Below, piece after piece: positions 9,926 to 26,380 of a DNA stretch of 64,000 nt (its first letter is position 1; every line of letters starts with the position of its first letter). The notes beneath the pieces are model-generated. The model was not told where the DNA came from, made no database searches, and was given only the letters and a program-made list of their open reading frames with translations. A program made the position numbers and the translations under genes. The DNA is from Ptiloglossa arizonensis (taxonomy: Eukaryota; Arthropoda; Insecta; Hymenoptera; Colletidae), in NCBI RefSeq assembly GCF_051014685.1, contig NW_027479274.1, positions 1-64,000 on the forward strand, written 5' to 3'.

Positions 9926-12900
9926 TAACGTATAACGTATAACGTATAACGTATAACGTATAACGTATAACGTATAACGTATAACGTACAACGTTTAACG
10001 TATAACGTATAACGTAGAACGTATAACGTATAACGTATAACGTATAACGTATGACGTATAACGTATAACGTACAACGTTTAACGTATAATGTATAACGTA
10101 GAACGTAGAACGTATAACGTACAACGTATAACGTATAACGTATAACGTACAACGTATAACGTATAACGTATATCCTATAACGCATAACGTATAACGTATA
10201 ACGTATAACGTATAACGTATAACGTATAACGTATAACGTATAACGTATAACGTATAACGTATGTCGTATAACGTATAACGTATAACGTATAACGTATAAC
10301 GTATAACGTATAACGTATAATGTATAACGTATAACGTATAACGTATAACGTATAACGTATAACGTATAACGTATAACGTATAACGTATAACGTATAACGT
10401 ATAACGTATAACGTATAACGTACAACGTATAACGTATAACGTATAACGTATAACGTATATCCTATAACGCATAACGTATAACGTATAACGTATAACGTAT
10501 AACGTATAACGTATAACGTATAACGTATAACGTATAACGTATAACGTATAACTTATAACGTATAACGTATAACGTATAACGTATAACGTATAACGTATAA
10601 CGTATAACGTATAACGTATAACGTATAACGTATAACGTATAACGTATAACGTATAACGTGTAACGAATAACGTATAACGTATATCGCATGACGTATAACA
10701 TATAACGTATAACGTATAACGTATAACGTACAACGTATAACGTATAACGTATATCCTATAACGCATAACGTATAACGTATAACGTATAACGTATAACGTA
10801 TAACGTACAACGTATAACGTATAACGTATATCCTATAACGCATAACGTATAACGTATAACGTATAACGTATAACGTATAACGTATAACGTATAACGTATA
10901 ACGTATAACGTATAACGTATAACGTATAACGTATAACGTATAACGTATAACGTATAACGTATAACGTACAACGTATAACGTATAACGTATAACGTATAAC
11001 GTATAACGTACAACGTTTAACGTATAACGTATAACGTAGAACGTATAACGTATAACGTATAACGTATAACGTATGACGTATAACGTATAACGTACACGTT
11101 TAACGTATAATGTATAACGTAGAACGTAGAACGTATAACGTACAACGTATAACGTATAACGTATAACGTACAACGTATAACGTATAACGTATATCCTATA
11201 ACGCATAACGTATAACGTATAACGTATAACGTATAACGTATAACGTATAACGTATAACGTATAACGTATAACGTATGTCGTATAACGTATAACGTATAAC
11301 GTATAACGTATAACGTATAACGTATAACGTATAACGTATAACGTATAATGTATAACGTATAACGTATAACGTATAACGTATAACGTATAACGTATAACGT
11401 ATAACGTATAACGTATAACGTATAACGTATAACGTATAACGTATAACGTATAACGTACAACGTATAACGTATAACGTATAACGTATAACGTATATCCTAT
11501 AACGCATAACGTATAACGTATAACGTATAACGTATAACGTATAACGTGTAACGTATAACGTATAACATATAACTTATAACGTATAACGTATAACGTATAA
11601 CGTTTAACGTATAACGTATAACGTATAACGTATAACGTATAACGTATAACGTATAACGTATAACGTATAACGTATGGCGTATAACGTATAACGTATAATG
11701 TATAACGTCCAACGTATAACGTATAACGTATAACGTATAACGTATAACGTACAACGTTTAACGTATACCGTATAACGAATAACGTATAACGTATATCGCA
11801 TGACGTATGACATATAACGTATAACGTATAACGTACAACGTACAACGTATAACGTATAACGTATAACGTATATCCTATAACGCATAACGTATAACGTATA
11901 ACGTATAACGTATAACGTATAACGAATAACGTATAACGTATAACGTATAACGTACAACGTTTAACGTATAACGTATAACGTATAACGTATAACGTATAAC
12001 GTATAACGTATAACGTATAACGTATAACGTACAACGTATAACGTATAACGTATATCCTATAACGCATAACGTATAACGTATAACGTATAACGTATAACGT
12101 ATAACGTATAACGTATAACGTATAACGTATAACGTGTAATGTATAACGTATAAAGTATAACGTATAACGTATAACGTATAACGTATAACGTATAACGTAT
12201 AACGTATAACGTATAACGTATAACGTATAACGTATAACGTATACAGTATAACGTATAACGTATAACGTGTAACGTATAACGTATAACGTATAACGTATAA
12301 CGTATAACGTATAACGTATAACGTATAACGTATAACGTATAACGTATAACGTATAACGTATAACGTATAACGTATAACGAATAACGTATAACGTATAACG
12401 TATAACGTACAACGTTTAACGTATAACGTATAACGTAGATCGTATAACGTATAACGTATAACGTATAACGTATAACGTATGACGTATAACGTATAACGTA
12501 CAACGTTTAACGTATAACGTATAACGTATAACGTATAACGTATAACGTATATCGTACAACGTTCAACGTATAACGTATAATGTATAACGTATAACGTATA
12601 ACGTATAACGTATAAGGTATAACGTATAACGTATAACGTATAACGTATAACGTATAACGTATAACGTATAACGTATAACGTATAACGTATAACGTATAAC
12701 GTACAACGTTTAACGTATAACGCATAACGTATAACGTATAACGTATAACGTATAACATACAACGTATAACGTATAACGTATTATATAACGTATAACGTAT
12801 AACGTACAACGTTTAACGTATAACGTATAACGTATAACGTATAACGTATAACGTATGTCGTATAACGTATAACGTATAACGTATAACGTATAACGTATAA

Positions 12901-13380
12901 CGTATAACGTATAATGTATAACGTAGAACGTATAACGTATAACGTATAACGTATAACGTATAACGTATAACGTATAACGTATAACGTATAACGTACAACG
13001 TATAACGTATAACGTATAACGTATAACGTATATCCTATAACGCATAACGTATAACGTATAACGTATAACGTATAACGTATAACGTATAACGTATAACGTA
13101 TAACGTATAACGTATAACGTATAACGTATAACGTATAACGTATAACGTATAACGTATAATGTATAACGTATAACGTATAACGTATAACGTATAACGTATA
13201 ACGTATAACGTATAACGTATAACGTATAACGCATAACGTATAACGTATAACGTATAACGTATAACGTATAACGTATAACGTACAACGTTTAACGTATATC
13301 GTATAACGTAGAACGTATAACGTATAACGTATAACGTATAACGTATGACGTGTAACGTATAACGTATAACGTATAACGTA

Positions 13381-15635
13381 TGTCGTATAACGTATAACGT
13401 ATAACGTATAACGTATAACGTATAACGTATAACGTATAATGTATAACGTATAACGTATAACGTATAACGTATAACGTACAACGTATAACGTATAACGTAT
13501 AACGTATAACGTATAACGTATAACGTATAACGTATAACGTATAACGTATAACGTCCAACGTATAACGTATAACGTATAACGTACAACGTATAACGTATAA
13601 CGTATATCCTATAACGCATAACGTATAACGTATAACGTATAACGTATAACGTATAACGTATACCGTATAACGTATAACGTATAACGTATAACGTATAACG
13701 TATAACGTATAACGTATAACGTATAACGTATAACGTACAACGTTTAACGTATAACGTATAACGTAGAACGTATAACGTATAACGTATAACGTATAACGTA
13801 TAACGTATAACGTATGACGTATAACGTATAACGTATAACGTATAACGTATAACGTATACAGTATAACGTATAACGTATAACGTGTAACGTATAACGTATA
13901 ACGTATAACGTATAACGTATAACGTATAACGTATAACGTATAACGTATAACGTATAACGTATAACGTATGGCGTATAACGTATAACGTATAACGTATAAC
14001 GTATACAGTATAACGTATAACGTATAACGTATAACGTATAACGTATGGCGTATAACGTATAACGTATAACGTATAACGTATACAGTATAACGTATAACGT
14101 ATAACGTATAACGTATAACGTAGAACGTATAACGTATAACGTATAACGTATAACGTATGACGTATAACGTATAACGTATAACGTATAACGTATAACGTAT
14201 AACGTATACAGTATAACGTATAACGTATAACGTGTAACGTATAACGTATAACGTATAACGTATAACGTATAACGTATAACGTATAACGTATAACGTCCAA
14301 CGTATAACGTATAACGTATAACGTATAACGTATAACGTATAACGTATAACGTGTAACGTATAACGTACAACGTTTAACGTTTAACGTATAACGTATAACG
14401 TATAACGGATAACGTATAACGTACAACGTTTAACGTATACCGTATAACGAATAACGTATAACGTATATCGCATGACGTATATCATATAACGTATAACGTA
14501 TAACGTATAACGTATAACGTATAACGTATAACGTATAACGTATAACGTATAACGTATAACGTATAACGTATAACGTATAGCGTATAAGGTATAACGTATA
14601 ACGTATAACGTACAACGTCTAACGTATAACGTATAACGTATAACGTATAACGTACAACGTATAACGTATAACGTATAACGTATAACGTATAACGTATAAC
14701 GTATAACGTATAACGTATAACGTATAACGTATAACGTATAACGTATATCGTATAACGTATAACGTATAACGTTTAACGTATAACGTATAACGTATAACGT
14801 ATAACGTATAACGTATAACGTATAACGTACAACGTACAACGTATAACGTATAACGTATATCCTATAACGCATAACGTATAACGTATAACGTATAACGTAT
14901 AACGTATAACGTATAACGTATAACGTATAACGTATAACGTATAACGTATAACGTATAACGTATAACGTATAACGTATAACGTATAACGTATAACGTATAA
15001 CGTATAACGTATAACGTATAACGTATAACGTATAACGTATAACGTATAACGTATTACGTATAACGTATAACGTATAACGTATAACGTATAACGTATAACG
15101 TATAACGTATAACGTATAATGTATAACGTATAACGTATAACGTATAACGTATAACGTACAACGTATAACGTATAACGTATAACGTATAACGTATAACGTA
15201 TAACGTATAACGTATAACGTATAACGTATAACGTATAACGTACAACGTTTAACGTATAACGTATAACGTAGAACGTATAACGTATAACGTATAACGTATA
15301 ACGTATGACGTGTAACGTATAACGTATAACGTATAACGTATGTCGTATAACGTATAACGTATAACGTATAACGTATAACGTATAACGTATAACGTATAAT
15401 GTATAACGTATAACGTATAACGTATAACGTATAACGTACAACGTATAACGTATAACGTATAACGTATAACGTATAACGTATAACGTATAACGTATAACGT
15501 ATAACGTATAACGTCCAACGTATAACGTATAACGTATAACGTACAACGTATAACGTATAACGTATATCCTATAACGCATAACGTATAACGTATAACGTAT
15601 AACGTATAACGTATAACGTATACCGTATAACGTAT
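13381..15635 (+). repeat. HOR of about 2.25 kb, copy 1 (offset 3290 bp)
   Basis: Landmarks at 13381 (TGTCG), 13437 (TAATG), 13553 (GTCCAACG), 14861 (CCTATAACGC) and others in between recur exactly 3290 bp (470 monomers) later. After a 14-bp length difference near 15050 the match continues at offset 3276 through CGTCCAACG (15512), TATCC (15565) and TATACCG (15629). The block includes runs of CAGTATAACG, TATGGCG, the TATACCGTATAACGAATAACG cassette and TATATCGCATGACG. Confidence 0.85.
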
Positions 15636-16670
15636 AACGTATAATGTATAACGTATAACGTATAACGTATAACGTATAACGTACAACGTATAACGTATAA
15701 CGTATAACGTATAACGTATAACGTATAACGTATAACGTATAACGTATAACGTATGTCGTATAACGTATAACGTATAACGTATAACGTATAACGTATAACG
15801 TATAACGTATAATGTATAACGTATAACGTATAACGTATAACGTATAACGTACAACGTATAACGTATAACGTATAACGTATAACGTATAACGTATAACGTA
15901 TAACGTATAACGTATAACGTATAACGTCCAACGTATAACGTATAACGTATAACGTACAACGTATAACGTATAACGTATATCCTATAACGCATAACGTATA
16001 ACGTATAACGTATAACGTATAACGTATAACGTATACCGTATAACGTATAACGTATAACGTATAACGTATAACGTATAACGTATAATGTATAACGTATAAC
16101 GTATAACGTATAACGTATAACGTATAACGTATAACGTCCAACGTATAACGTATAACGTATAACGTACAACGTATAACGTATAACGTATATCCTATAACGC
16201 ATAACGTATAACGTATAACGTATAACGTATAACGTATAACGTATAACGTATAACGTATAACGTATAACGTATAACGTATAACGTATAACGTATAACGTAT
16301 AACGTATAACGTATAACGTATAACGTATAACGTATAACGTATAACGTATGTCGTATAACGTATAACGTATAACGTATAACGTATAACGTATAACGTATAA
16401 CGTATAATGTATAACGTATAACGTATAACGTCCAACGTATAACGTATAACGTATAACGTACAACGTATAACGTATAACGTATATCCTATAACGCATAACG
16501 TATAACGTATAACGTATAACGTATAACGTATAACGTATACCGTATAACGTATAACGTATAATGTATAACGTATAACGTATAACGTATAACGTATAACGTA
16601 CAACGTATAACGTATAACGTATAACGTATAACGTATAACGTATAACGTATAACGTATAACGTATAACGTA

Positions 16671-18911
16671 TGTCGTATAACGTATAACGTATAACGTATA
16701 ACGTATAACGTATAACGTATAACGTATAATGTATAACGTATAACGTATAACGTATAACGTATAACGTACAACGTATAACGTATAACGTATAACGTATAAC
16801 GTATAACGTATAACGTATAACGTATAACGTATAACGTATAACGTCCAACGTATAACGTATAACGTATAACGTACAACGTATAACGTATAACGTATATCCT
16901 ATAACGCATAACGTATAACGTATAACGTATAACGTATAACGTATAACGTATACCGTATAACGTATAACGTATAACGTATAACGTATAACGTATAACGTAT
17001 AACGTATAACGTATAACGTATAACGTACAACGTTTAACGTATAACGTATAACGTAGAACGTATAACGTATAACGTATAACGTATAACGTATAACGTATAA
17101 CGTATGACGTATAACGTATAACGTATAACGTATAACGTATAACGTATACAGTATAACGTATAACGTATAACGTGTAACGTATAACGTATAACGTATAACG
17201 TATAACGTATAACGTATAACGTATAACGTATAACGTATAACGTATAACGTATAACGTATGGCGTATAACGTATAACGTATAACGTATAACGTATACAGTA
17301 TAACGTATAACGTATAACGTATAACGTATAACGTATGGCGTATAACGTATAACGTATAACGTATAACGTATACAGTATAACGTATAACGTATAACGTATA
17401 ACGTATAACGTAGAACGTATAACGTATAACGTATAACGTATAACGTATGACGTATAACGTATAACGTATAACGTATAACGTATAACGTATAACGTATACA
17501 GTATAACGTATAACGTATAACGTGTAACGTATAACGTATAACGTATAACGTATAACGTATAACGTATAACGTATAACGTATAACGTCCAACGTATAACGT
17601 ATAACGTATAACGTATAACGTATAACGTATAACGTATAACGTGTAACGTATAACGTACAACGTTTAACGTTTAACGTATAACGTATAACGTATAACGGAT
17701 AACGTATAACGTACAACGTTTAACGTATACCGTATAACGAATAACGTATAACGTATATCGCATGACGTATATCATATAACGTATAACGTATAACGTATAA
17801 CGTATAACGTATAACGTATAACGTATAACGTATAACGTATAACGTATAACGTATAACGTATAACGTATAGCGTATAAGGTATAACGTATAACGTATAACG
17901 TACAACGTCTAACGTATAACGTATAACGTATAACGTATAACGTACAACGTATAACGTATAACGTATAACGTATAACGTATAACGTATAACGTATAACGTA
18001 TAACGTATAACGTATAACGTATAACGTATAACGTATATCGTATAACGTATAACGTATAACGTTTAACGTATAACGTATAACGTATAACGTATAACGTATA
18101 ACGTATAACGTATAACGTACAACGTACAACGTATAACGTATAACGTATATCCTATAACGCATAACGTATAACGTATAACGTATAACGTATAACGTATAAC
18201 GTATAACGTATAACGTATAACGTATAACGTATAACGTATAACGTATAACGTATAACGTATAACGTATAACGTATAACGTATAACGTATAACGTATAACGT
18301 ATAACGTATAACGTATAACGTATAACGTATTACGTATAACGTATAACGTATAACGTATAACGTATAACGTATAACGTATAACGTATAACGTATAATGTAT
18401 AACGTATAACGTATAACGTATAACGTATAACGTACAACGTATAACGTATAACGTATAACGGATAACGTATAACGTATAACGTATAACGTATAACGTATAA
18501 CGTATAACGTATAACGTACAACGTTTAACGTATAACGTATAACGTAGAACGTATAACGTATAACGTATAACGTATAACGTATGACGTGTAACGTATAACG
18601 TATAACGTATAACGTATGTCGTATAACGTATAACGTATAACGTATAACGTATAACGTATAACGTATAACGTATAATGTATAACGTATAACGTATAACGTA
18701 TAACGTATAACGTACAACGTATAACGTATAACGTATAACGTATAACGTATAACGTATAACGTATAACGTATAACGTATAACGTATAACGTCCAACGTATA
18801 ACGTATAACGTATAACGTACAACGTATAACGTATAACGTATATCCTATAACGCATAACGTATAACGTATAACGTATAACGTATAACGTATAACGTATACC
18901 GTATAACGTAT
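16671..18911 (+). repeat. HOR of about 2.25 kb, copy 2
   Basis: The second copy of the block at 13381-15635, with nearly the same variant positions. A partial third copy follows at about 18.97-20.5 kb, at offset 2113 from this one. That offset is one base short of a monomer multiple, matching the single lost A at about 18960. The third copy has an internal deletion. Confidence 0.85.
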
Positions 18912-21900
18912 AACGTATAACGTATAACGTATAACGTATAACGTATAACGTATAACGTATACGTACAACGTTTAACGTATAACGTATAACGTAGAACGTA
19001 TAACGTATAACGTATAACGTATAACGTATAACGTATAACGTATGACGTATAACGTATAACGTATAACGTATAACGTATAACGTATACAGTATAACGTATA
19101 ACGTATACCGTATAACGTATAACGTATAACGTATAACGTATAACGTATAACGTATAACGTATAACGTATAACGTATAACGTACAACGTTTAACGTATAAC
19201 GTATAACGTAGAACGTATAACGTATAACGTATAACGTATAACGTATAACGTATAACGTATGACGTATAACGTATAACGTATAACGTATAACGTATAACGT
19301 ATAACGTATAACGTATAACGTATAACGTATAACGTATAACGTATAACGTATAACGTATAACGTATGGCGTATAACGTATAACGTATAACGTATAACGTAT
19401 ACAGTATAACGTATAACGTATAACGTATAACGTATAACGTATGGCGTATAACGTATAACGTATAACGTATAACGTATACAGTATAACGTATAACGTATAA
19501 CGTATAACGTATAACGTATAACGTAGAACGTATAACGTATAACGTATAACGTATAACGTATGACGTATAACGTATAACGTATAACGTATAACGTATAACG
19601 TATAACGTATACAGTATAACGTATAACGTATAACGTGTAACGTATAACGTATAACGTATAACGTATAACGTATAACGTATAACGTATAACGTATAACGTC
19701 CAACGTATAACGTATAACGTATAACGTATAACGTATAACGTATAACGTATAACGTGTAACGTATAACGTACAACGTTTAACGTTTAACGTATAACGTATA
19801 ACGTATAACGGATAACGTATAACGTACAACGTTTAACGTATACCGTATAACGAATAACGTATAACGTATATCGCATGACGTATATCATATAACGTATAAC
19901 GTATAACGTATAACGTATAACGTATAACGTATAACGTATAACGTATAACGTATAACGTATAACGTATAACGTATAACGTATAGCGTATAAGGTATAACGT
20001 ATAACGTATAACGTACAACGTCTAACGTATAACGTATAACGTATAACGTATAACGTACAACGTATAACGTATAACGTATAACGTATAACGTATAACGTAT
20101 AACGTATAACGTATAACGTATAACGTATAACGTATAACGTATAACGTATATCGTATAACGTATAACGTATAACGTTTAACGTATAACGTATAACGTATAA
20201 CGTATAACGTATAACGTATAACGTATAACGTACAACGTACAACGTATAACGTATAACGTATATCCTATAACGCATAACGTATAACGTATAACGTATAACG
20301 TATAACGTATAACGTATAACGTATAACGTATAACGTATAACGTATAACGTATAACGTATAACGTATAACGTATAACGTATAACGTATAACGTATAACGTA
20401 TAACGTATAACGTATAACGTATAACGTATAACGTATAACGTATTACGTATAACGTATAACGTATAACGTATAACGTATAACGTATAACGTATAACGTATA
20501 ACGTATAGCGTGTAACGTATAACGTATAACGATTAACGTAAAAGGTATGACGTATTACGTATTACGTATAACGTATAACGTATAACGTATAACGTATAAC
20601 GTATAACGTATAACGTATAACGTATAACGTATAACGCATAACGTATAACGTATAACGTATAACGTATAACGTATAACGTATAACGTACAACGTTTAACGT
20701 ATAACGTATAACGTAGAACGTATAACGTATAACGTATAACGTATGACGTATAACGTATAACGTACAACGTTTAACGTATAACGTATAACGTATAACGTAT
20801 AACGTATAACGTATATCGTACAAAGTTCAACGTATAACGTATAATGTATAACGTATAACGTATAACATATAACGTATAAGGTATAACGTATAACATATAA
20901 CGTATAACGTACAACGTTTAACGTATAACGTATAACGTAGAACGTATAACGTATAACGTATAACGTATAACGTATAACGTATGACGTATAACGTATAACG
21001 TATAACGTATAACGTATAACGTATACAGTATAACGTATAACGTATAACGTGTAACGTATAACGTATAACGTATAACGTATAACGTATAACGTATAACGTA
21101 TAACGTATAACGTATAACGTATAACGTATAGCGTATAACGTATAACGAATAACGTATAACGTATAACGTATAACGTACAACGTTTAACGTATAACGTATA
21201 ACGTAGATCGTATAACGTATAACGTATAACGTATAACGTATAACGTATGACGTATAACGTATAACGTACAACGTTTAACGTATAACGTATAACGTATAAC
21301 GTATAACGTATAACGTATATCGTACAACGTTCAACGTATAACGTATAATGTATAACGTATAACGTATAACGTATAACGTATAAGGTATAACGTATAACGT
21401 ATAACGTATAACGTATAACGTATAACGTATAACGTATAACGTATAACGTATAACGTATAACGTATAACGTACAACGTTTAACGTATAACGTATAACGTAT
21501 AACGTATAACGTATAACGTATAACGTATAACATACAACGTATAACGTATAACGTATTATATAACGTATAACGTATAACGTACATCGTTTAACGTATAACG
21601 TATAACGTATAACGTATAACGTATAACGTATAACGTATAACGTATGTCGTATAACGTATAACGTATAACGTATAACGTATAACGTATAACGTATAACGTA
21701 TAATGTATAACGTATAACGTATAACGTATAACGTATAACGTATAACGTATAACGTATAACGTATAACGTATAACGTATAACGTATAACGTACAACGTATA
21801 ACGTATAACGTATAACGTATAACGTATATCCTATAACGCATAACGTATAACGTATAACGTATAACGTATAACGTATAACGTATAACGTATAACGTATAAC

Positions 21901-22274
21901 GTATAACGTATAACGTATAACGTATAACGTATAACGTATAACGTATAACGTATAACGTATAACGTATAACGTACAACGTTTAACGTATAACGTATAACGT
22001 AGAACGTATAACGTATAACGTATAACGTATAACGTATGACGTATAACGTATAACGTACAACGTTTAACGTATAACGTATAACGTAGAACGTATAACGTAC
22101 AACGTATAACGTATAACGTACAACGTATAACGTATAACGTATATCCTATAACGCATAACGTATAACGTATAACGTATAACGTATAACGTATAACGTATAA
22201 CGTATAACGTATAACGTATAACGAATAACGTATAACGTATAACGTATAACGCATAACGTACAACGTTTAACGTA

Positions 22275-23580
22275 TAACGTATAACGTAGAACGTATAACG
22301 TATAACGTATAACGTATAACGTATGACGTATAACGTATAACGTACAACGTTTAACGTATAACGTATAACGTATAACGTATAACGTATATCGTACAACGTT
22401 CAACGTATAACGTATAGTGTATAACGTATAACGTATAACGTATAACGTATAAGGTATAACGTATAACGTATAACGTATAACGTATAACGTATAACGTACA
22501 ACGTATAACGTATAACGTATAACGTATAACGTATAACGTATAACGTATAACGTATAGTGTATAACGTATAACGTATAACGTATAACGTATAAGGTAAAAC
22601 GTATAACGTATAACGTATAACGTATAACGTATAACGTACAACGTATAACGTATAACGTATAACGTATAACGTATAACGTATAACGTATAACGTATAACGT
22701 ATAACGTATAACGTATAACGTATAACGTATGACGTATAACGTATAACGTACAACGTTTAACGTATAACGTATAACGTAGAACGTATAACGTACAACGTAT
22801 AACGTATAACGTACAACGTATAACGTATAACGTATATCCTCTAACGCATAACGTATAACGTATAACGTATAACGTATAACGTATAACGTATAACGTATAA
22901 CGTATAACGAATAACGTATAACGTATAACGTATAACGTACAACGTTTAACGTACAACGTATAACGTAGAACGTATAACGTATAACGTATAACGTATAACG
23001 TATGACGTATAACGTATAACGTACAACGTTTAACGTATAACATGTAACGTATAACGTATAACGTATAACGTATAACGTATATCGTACAACGTTCAACGTA
23101 TAACGTATAATGTATAACGTATAACGTATAAAGTATAACGTATAAGGTATAACGTATAACGTATAACGTATAACGTATAACGTATAACGTATAACGTATA
23201 ACGTATAACGTATAACGTATGACGTGTAACGTATAACGTATAACGTATAACGTATGTCGTATAACGTATAACGTATAACGTATAACGTATAACGTATAAC
23301 GTATAACGTATAACGTATAATGTGTAACGTATAACGTATAACGTATATCGTATAACGTATAACGTATAACGTATAGCGTATAACGTATAACGTATAACGT
23401 ATAACGTATAACGTACAACGTTTAACGTATAACGTATAACGTAGAACGTATAACGTATAACGTATAACGTATAACGTATGACGTGTAACGTATAACGTAT
23501 AACGTATAACGTATAACGTATAACGTATAACGTATAACGTATAACGTATAACGTATAACGTATAACGTATAACGTATAAC
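22275..23580 (+). repeat. HOR of 1.3 kb, copy 1 (offset 2800 bp)
   Basis: Shared landmarks with the block 2800 bp (400 monomers) downstream: GTAGAACG near 22287, CGTACAACG at 22341, the GTTCAACG and ATAGTGTATAACG pair near 22400-22420, TATCCTCTAACGC at 22835, and CGTACAACG at 23413. There is a one-monomer slip near 22390 that is later compensated. TATCCTCTAACGC is a rare variant confined to these two blocks as far as I saw. Confidence 0.8.
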
Positions 23581-25074
23581 GTATAACGCATAACGTATAA
23601 CGTATAACGTATAACGTATAACGTATAACGTATAACGTACAACGTTTAACGTATAACGTATAACGTAGAACGTATAACGTATAACGTATAACGTATAACG
23701 TATAACGTATAACGTATGACGTATAACGTATAACGTACAACGTTTAACGTATAACGTATAACGTAGAACGTATAACGAACAACGTATAACGTATAACGTA
23801 TAACGTATAACGTATAACGTACAACGTATAACGTATAACGTATATCCTATAACGCATAACGTATAACGTATAACGTATAACGTATAACGTATAACGTATA
23901 ACGTATAGCGTCTAACGTATAACGTATAACGTACAACGTATAACGTATAACGTATAACGTATAACGTATAACGTATAACGTATAACGTATAACGTATAAC
24001 GTCCAACGTATAACGTATAACGTATAACGTATAACGTATAACGTATAGCGTATAACGTATAACGTATAACGTATAACGTATAACGTACAACGTTTAACGT
24101 ATAACGTATAACGTAGAACGTATAACGTATAACGTATAACGTATAACGTATGACGTGTAACGTATAACGTATAACGTATAACGTATATCGTATAACGTAT
24201 AACGTATAACGTATAACGTATAGCGTATAACGTATAACGTATAACGTATAACGTATAACGTACAACGTTTAACGTATAACGTATAACGTATAACGTATAA
24301 CGTATAACGTACAACGTATAACGTATAACGTATATCCTATAACGCATAACGTATAACGTATAACGTATAACGTATAACGTATAACGTATAACGTATAGCG
24401 TCTAACGTATAACGTATAACGTACAACGTATAACGTATAACGTATAACGTATAACGTATAACGTATAACGTATAACGTATAACGTATAACGTCCAACGTA
24501 TAACGTATAACGTATAACGTACAACGTATAACGTATAACGTATATCCTATAACGCATAACGTATAACGTATAACGTATAACGTATACCGTATAACGTATA
24601 ACGTATAACGTATAACGTATAACGTATAACGTATAACGTATAACGTATAACGTATAACGTATAACGTATAACGTATAACGTATAACGTATAACGTATAAC
24701 GTATAACGTATAACGTATAACGTATAACGTATAACGTATAACGTATAACGTACAACGTTTAACGTATAACGTATAACGTAGAACGTATAACGTATAACGT
24801 ATAACGTATAACGTATAACGTATAACGTATAACGTATAACGTCCAACGTATAACGTATAACGTATAACGTACAACGTATAACGTATAACGTATATCCTAT
24901 AACGCATAACGTATAACGTATAACGTATAACGTATAACGTATACCGTATAACGTATAACGTATAACGTATAACGTATAACGTATAACGTATAACGTATAA
25001 CGTATAACGTATAACGTATAACGTATAACGTATAACGTATAACGTATAACGTATAACGTATAACGTATAACGTA

Positions 25075-26380
25075 TAACGTATAACGTAGAACGTATAACG
25101 TATAACGTATAACGTATAACGTATGACGTATAACGTATAACGTACAACGTTTAACGTATAACGTATAACGTATAACGTATAACGTATAACGTATATCGTA
25201 CAACGTTCAACGTATAACGTATAGTGTATAACGTATAACGTATAACGTATAAAGTATAAGGTATAACGTATAACGTATAACGTATAACGTATAACGTATA
25301 ACATACAACGTATAACGTATAACGTATAACGTATAACGTATAACGTATAACGTATAACGTATAGTGTATAACGTATAACGTATAACGTATAACGTATAAG
25401 GTATAACGTATAACGTATAACGTATAACGTATAACGTATAACGTACAACGTATAACGTATAACGTATAACGTATAACGTATAACGTATAACGTATAACGT
25501 ATAACGTATAACGTATAACGTATAACGTATGACGTATAACGTATAACGTACAACGTTTAACGTATAACGTATAACGTAGAACGTATAACGTACAACGTAT
25601 AACGTATAACGTACAACGTATAACGTATAACGTATATCCTCTAACGCATAACGTATAACGTATAACGTATAACGTATAACGTATAACGTATAACGTATAA
25701 CGTATAACGAATAACGTATAACGTATAACGTATAACGTACAACGTTTAACGTACAACGTATAACGTAGAACGTATAACGTATAACGTATAACGTATAACG
25801 TATGACGTATAACGTATAACGTACAACGTTTAACGTATAACATGTAACGTATAACGTATAACGTATAACGTATAACGTATATCGTACAACGTTCAACGTA
25901 TAACGTATAATGTATAACGTATAACGTATAAAGTATAACGTATAAGGTATAACGTATAACGTATAACGTATAACGTATAACGTATAACGTATAACGTATA
26001 ACGTATAACGTATAACGTATGACGTGTAACGTATAACGTATAACGTATAACGTATGTCGTATAACGTATAACGTATAACGTATAACGTATAACGTATAAC
26101 GTATAACGTATAACGTATAATGTGTAACGTATAACGTATAACGTATATCGTATAACGTATAACGTATAACGTATAGCGTATAACGTATAACGTATAACGT
26201 ATAACGTATAACGTACAACGTTTAACGTATAACGTATAACGTAGAACGTATAACGTATAACGTATAACGTATAACGTATGACGTGTAACGTATAACGTAT
26301 AACGTATAACGTATAACGTATAACGTATAACGTATAACGTATAACGTATAACGTATAACGTATAACGTATAACGTATAAC
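25075..26380 (+). repeat. HOR of 1.3 kb, copy 2
   Basis: The second copy of the block at 22275-23580. It shares the rare TATCCTCTAACGC variant at 25635 and CGTACAACG at 26213. It diverges after about 26380, where copy 1 has a CGCATAACG monomer. Confidence 0.8.
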
